From contig NZ_CALFIG010000035.1 of assembly GCF_937876455.1 (NCBI RefSeq), positions 1 to 6,552 on the forward strand: a DNA stretch of 6,552 bases, written 5' to 3'. Below are positions 4,008 to 6,552 of the stretch, one piece after another; position 1 is the first letter of the stretch; each line of letters opens with the position of its first letter. The translations under genes and the position numbers were made by a program. The notes under the pieces were generated by a model that was not told where the DNA came from, made no database searches, and was given only the letters and a program-made list of their open reading frames with translations. Source of the DNA: an uncultured Flavobacterium sp. Its GTDB lineage: Bacteria > Bacteroidota > Bacteroidia > Flavobacteriales > Flavobacteriaceae.

Positions 4008-4466
4008 TTAAACGTAGTTTTTTTCTAAAATTAATTGTTTGGAATGATCTGTTAGTGTTTCAATCTTGTTCACCATTATTCCATTAACCTTAATGAAAAA
4101 ATCAGTCATTTTTTTTACAACGTCTTCTTCGTATATTGTTTTAAAGTTTTTCCATCCGGTTTTTTCCGTGCCGTATGCATATATGTCGTCGGTTGTTTTT
4201 ACATAAAAACTTTTTGCCTTATCGCTTTCGCAAAAAAGCGTAACCCCGTCATTAAGACAATAAACGTGAAACATGAAAAAGAAGTCGTCGTTTTGGATTA
4301 TCCCGCGCCTGTATTCGTCTTTACTGTTGCCGAGCGTAAATGTTACTGTTATGTTTTTGCTAATACTGGTGTTGTATTTAGATTGAACAAAACTTTTAGG
4401 AAAAACAGATTGAATGGCTAACTGAATATTTGTTGCCAGTTCTTGCATTTGTTCCGATGTTTTCAT
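4008..4466 (-). CDS. Hypothetical 152-residue protein, first gene of a four-gene run
   Basis: Starts MKTSEQMQELATNIQLAIQS and ends SKQLILEKNYV. An N-terminal helix is followed by a strand-rich middle (ITVTFTLGNSKDEYRRGIIQ, FFFMFHVYCLNDGVTLFCES) and a C-terminal helix; this could be a small alpha/beta fold. No family is recognised and no catalytic motif stands out. The ATG lies about 23 bases downstream of a perfect-looking Bacteroidota promoter, making it the leading gene of the run 4466-3316. Confidence 0.7.
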   Translation of the reverse strand: MKTSEQMQELATNIQLAIQSVFPKSFVQSKYNTSISKNITVTFTLGNSKDEYRRGIIQNDDFFFMFHVYCLNDGVTLFCESDKAKSFYVKTTDDIYAYGTEKTGWKNFKTIYEEDVVKKMTDFFIKVNGIMVNKIETLTDHSKQLILEKNYV

Positions 4467-4488
4467 AATTTTCTTTTATTTGCTTTCA

Positions 4489-4519
4489 CAAATATATTAC
4501 TAAAAAGTAATGAAACAAA
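4489..4519 (-). promoter_or_regulatory. Bacteroidota-type promoter for the four-gene run
   Basis: On the minus strand TTTG (complement of 4516-4519) is followed by exactly 19 bases and TATATTTG (complement of 4489-4496), matching the known Bacteroidota consensus TTTG-N19-TAnnTTTG in sequence and spacing. The expected transcription start is around 4480, leaving a leader of about 15 bases to the ATG at 4466. Confidence 0.75.
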
Positions 4520-4528
4520 ATGTTTTTA

Positions 4529-4546
4529 TTAACAATTCATTGTTAA
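4529..4546 (-). terminator. Weak AT hairpin after the glycosyltransferase gene
   Basis: TTAACAATTCATTGTTAA is a perfect short inverted repeat just past the stop at 4552 and before the next promoter, the right place for a terminator of the sugar genes. The stem is all A/T apart from one C-G pair per arm side, and there is no U-run after it on the minus strand, so this is tentative. Confidence 0.3.
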
Positions 4547-4551
4547 AATTG

Positions 4552-6081
4552 TTAATTTTTGTACTTGTTAAGGTATTCCTGCTCTTCGTAGTAATTTAAC
4601 AATTGCTCTTTATTCATTGCTGAAAGCCTGTTATATAACGCCTCGGCTTGGCCGTAAAACGGGTTAGAAACGGAGCTATTTTTATCCCTTGAGTGTTCTA
4701 TGTGAAAAACTTGGTGGCCTTGTAGCCAGCAAACATTATAGCCGAGTTTTTGAAATCGCTCACACCTTTCTCTATCTTCCGGGCCGTAGGAGATGAAATT
4801 TTCGTTTTCCATGAAGCCGCTTATGTAGCTTGTAGTTTTAAAAAACTGAACGTGACCGCAGTAAGAACCCCAGCGCGAATGAAGGCTTCTGTCAAATAAA
4901 TCAGATGTGTAATCTTCTTTGTTCTCAAACGTAATTTGAACCTGGTCCTCATCCCTGCCATAAGGGTATACAAGATCGAACCCTTCTCTTACTATTTTGT
5001 TTCTTGCTACAACGTATGTTTCAGGGAGCAACAGGCAATCAACATCATAATTAATTACAACAGGAGTTCTTGCAATGTTTATCATTTCGTTTAAGTGCCG
5101 AGTCCTGTGAAACACATCGTTTGTGTTATGCTCATAAATGTGTTTTATGTCGCATCTTTTTTGGTCAATTTTTTTCAACAAATAAAGAACCGGTGAGTGT
5201 GAATCGCATTCCTTTATTATAATGTTTGTAACAAGGTTATTGCACAAATGCTGAATACACCTAATGAAATTAAACTCTCTATCCTTGCTTTCAATTTTAA
5301 CAGGTACAATAAATGTACAGTCCTTTAAATCTATAAATTTATCATTTTTTAAAGTTACAGAAATAGGCCGCGCTTCATTTTTTATTATCATGTCGTTTCT
5401 GTTCCAAACATCAGCCGGAAACACAAAGTGCCATTTTATGCTTTCATATTCCCAAGATTGGCCCGTCACATCGCTTGTGTTTTTTCCGCACCCAACTAAA
5501 AAAGGAACAAGCGCATAGGTTTTAAACCGAGAATAAACATGGGTTGAAAAAAATTCATCTGCCCCAAATCCGTAGTGCCAGTTTTCTAAAATAAAATCGT
5601 AAACTTTTGATGTTATTATTAGTCCATAGGTTCCGTTCATTTGACCTATTTGCATAACTCCTTGCCATTGCGTAAGCCTTGCCTCTGATGAGGAAATTTC
5701 TCTATTGCTAAAATGGCCACCTAAACAAAATATATCACAATCAAAATCTGGCAACGATTCTAAATATTTTATTTTTTCGTGAAATTCATCACAAAAAACT
5801 ATATCGTCCTCAAAAACACAAACAGCATCATATTTATTTTTTTTGGCAAGTTTTATGACCTCTATGTGTGACATAGCACAAGCAAGTATGCCAGCAGCAT
5901 TTGCTTCTTTTATTTTTGGAGACGTTTCTGGGACTTTCAGGTTTAATTTATCTACTGCATTAAATCTCTGATAATTTGAAATTTTGTTTTTAGCAAGCGT
6001 CTCTTCCATGTATTCTCGTCGAGAAACGTTGCTTGATAGGTTAATATAAAACTTTGGCAATTCGGAAAATTTAAAGTTCAT
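4552..6081 (-). CDS. Bifunctional glycosyltransferase: GT25-like domain plus GT2/GT7C-like domain
   Basis: A 509-residue protein with two domains. Residues ~8-215 match the glycosyltransferase family 25 (LPS biosynthesis) pattern: FYINLSSNVSRREYMEE near the start, an AMSHIEV segment at 69-75, and the acidic VCVFEDDIVF motif (E91-D93) expected to bind metal and nucleotide sugar. Residues ~253-500 resemble GT-A enzymes of the GT2/GT7 type: NYDVDCLLLP carries a DxD (D346, D348), WGSYCGHVQFFKTTSYISGF precedes YGPEDRERCERFQKLGY (432-448), like the galactosyltransferase C-terminal domain, and a FHIEHS histidine pair follows. No signal peptide or TM segment, so it likely acts at the cytoplasmic side, adding two successive sugars to a surface glycan or glycoprotein. 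It lies 20 bases downstream of the methyltransferase gene. The donor sugars are unknown. Confidence 0.85.
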   Translation of the reverse strand: MNFKFSELPKFYINLSSNVSRREYMEETLAKNKISNYQRFNAVDKLNLKVPETSPKIKEANAAGILACAMSHIEVIKLAKKNKYDAVCVFEDDIVFCDEFHEKIKYLESLPDFDCDIFCLGGHFSNREISSSEARLTQWQGVMQIGQMNGTYGLIITSKVYDFILENWHYGFGADEFFSTHVYSRFKTYALVPFLVGCGKNTSDVTGQSWEYESIKWHFVFPADVWNRNDMIIKNEARPISVTLKNDKFIDLKDCTFIVPVKIESKDREFNFIRCIQHLCNNLVTNIIIKECDSHSPVLYLLKKIDQKRCDIKHIYEHNTNDVFHRTRHLNEMINIARTPVVINYDVDCLLLPETYVVARNKIVREGFDLVYPYGRDEDQVQITFENKEDYTSDLFDRSLHSRWGSYCGHVQFFKTTSYISGFMENENFISYGPEDRERCERFQKLGYNVCWLQGHQVFHIEHSRDKNSSVSNPFYGQAEALYNRLSAMNKEQLLNYYEEQEYLNKYKN

Positions 6082-6101
6082 GTGGGTTTAGGTTTTAAAG
6101 T

Positions 6102-6552
6102 TTAAAATTCTATAATTTGTTCGCCGCATAATTCTGCATAAATGTTCTCTCCGTTATTCGCCCTAATATAATACTCATCCATTTGCTCTTTTGTTATTTG
6201 CCCAAAATAGTACATATTTTCAGGGTTGCCGCTTTTATTCAAAAGCTCATGTATTGTTTGCGTTGATTTTATTCCGTAGGCTGAATCAATAAAAATAAAA
6301 TTTCCAGTAACGTAAACTAAATTATAACCTCGCCTTAAAAACTCTTCGTTTAGCTCATCAAGTTTTTTTGAATTTTGCCAACCACCATCCTCAATTATAA
6401 CAACGACTGGCCTATACGAAGTAATGTCGATTGATTTCCAAATTTCGAGATCAATCCCATCAACATCAATACTTAGTAACGCTAACCTTTCGTTATCTAA
6501 ATACTTTTTAAATAATTCATTAAGGCTGTTTTCCCCATCAATCTCCACGTAT
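6102..6552 (-). CDS. FkbM-like methyltransferase, C-terminal part (5' end outside window)
   Basis: The frame is open to the window edge (…YVEIDGENSL), so about 149 C-terminal residues are seen and the start is missing; the apparent GTG at 6548 is internal. LLSIDVDGIDLEIWKSI followed by RPVVVIIEDG is typical of the FkbM/Methyltransf_21 type of SAM-dependent methyltransferases, which often O-methylate sugars in glycan loci. The C-terminal ~60 residues (GYNLVYVTGNFIFID onward) also fit that group. With the adjacent glycosyltransferase fusion it suggests a glycan-modification operon. Substrate unknown; the N-terminal SAM-binding motif is not visible here. Confidence 0.65.
   Translation of the reverse strand, partial: YVEIDGENSLNELFKKYLDNERLALLSIDVDGIDLEIWKSIDITSYRPVVVIIEDGGWQNSKKLDELNEEFLRRGYNLVYVTGNFIFIDSAYGIKSTQTIHELLNKSGNPENMYYFGQITKEQMDEYYIRANNGENIYAELCGEQIIEF

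Noticed and set aside
5264..5518. Plus-strand frame of 84 codons
   Set aside because: Fully antisense to the glycosyltransferase fusion, whose motifs are intact.

Overview
The window looks like a chromosomal segment from a Bacteroidota (Bacteroidetes) bacterium. It is AT-rich, has A-rich gene leaders with no convincing Shine-Dalgarno sequences, and carries one textbook Bacteroidota promoter (TTTG-N19-TATATTTG). Every gene called lies on the minus strand, so the window reads biologically from high to low coordinates.

Positions 6552-4552 hold two sugar-related genes: the 3' end of an FkbM-like methyltransferase and a 509-residue fusion of two glycosyltransferase domains. This looks like part of a surface-glycan or glycosylation locus. 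Positions 4519-3316 hold a promoter and a tightly packed run of four small unknown genes (152, 57, 108 and 61 residues; gaps of 1 and 5 bases, then a TAATG overlap).

Positions 3305-89 are the most remarkable part: a dense array of eight attC-like imperfect palindromes in about 3.2 kb. Each begins on the plus strand with TAACA, ends with CGTTA, and has paired inner (L-box-like) arms. Between them sit very short genes: a DnaQ-like exonuclease, a small zinc-ribbon-like protein, and several unknown 66-131-residue proteins. Most units show the integron-cassette hallmark: the few bases after the core site at one end are complementary to the core flank at the other end (9-15 bases in the clearest cases). 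I therefore read the region as an integron-type gene-cassette array or something very close to one. No integrase is in the window.

Three sites (1208-1569, 2419-2633, 3111-3305) are stretched because a protein-coding ORF lies in the loop between the palindrome arms. Two of those ORFs read through the closing arm in the same frame, adding the peptide QADVSG, into the next cassette. In one case the next cassette is open along its length but has no usable start near its beginning, so a 96-residue protein is assembled from two cassettes. In the other, the read-through ORF stops inside the start of the next gene (ATGTTTAA). Two further units share nearly identical leaders and tails around unrelated coding sequences. 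Together this suggests a cassette system that also shuffles protein segments and couples translation across recombination sites. That functional reading is inference; the repeats, complementarities and open frames are visible in the sequence.

No tRNA, rRNA, CRISPR array or transposase is visible. No gene-free stretch exceeds 300 bases.
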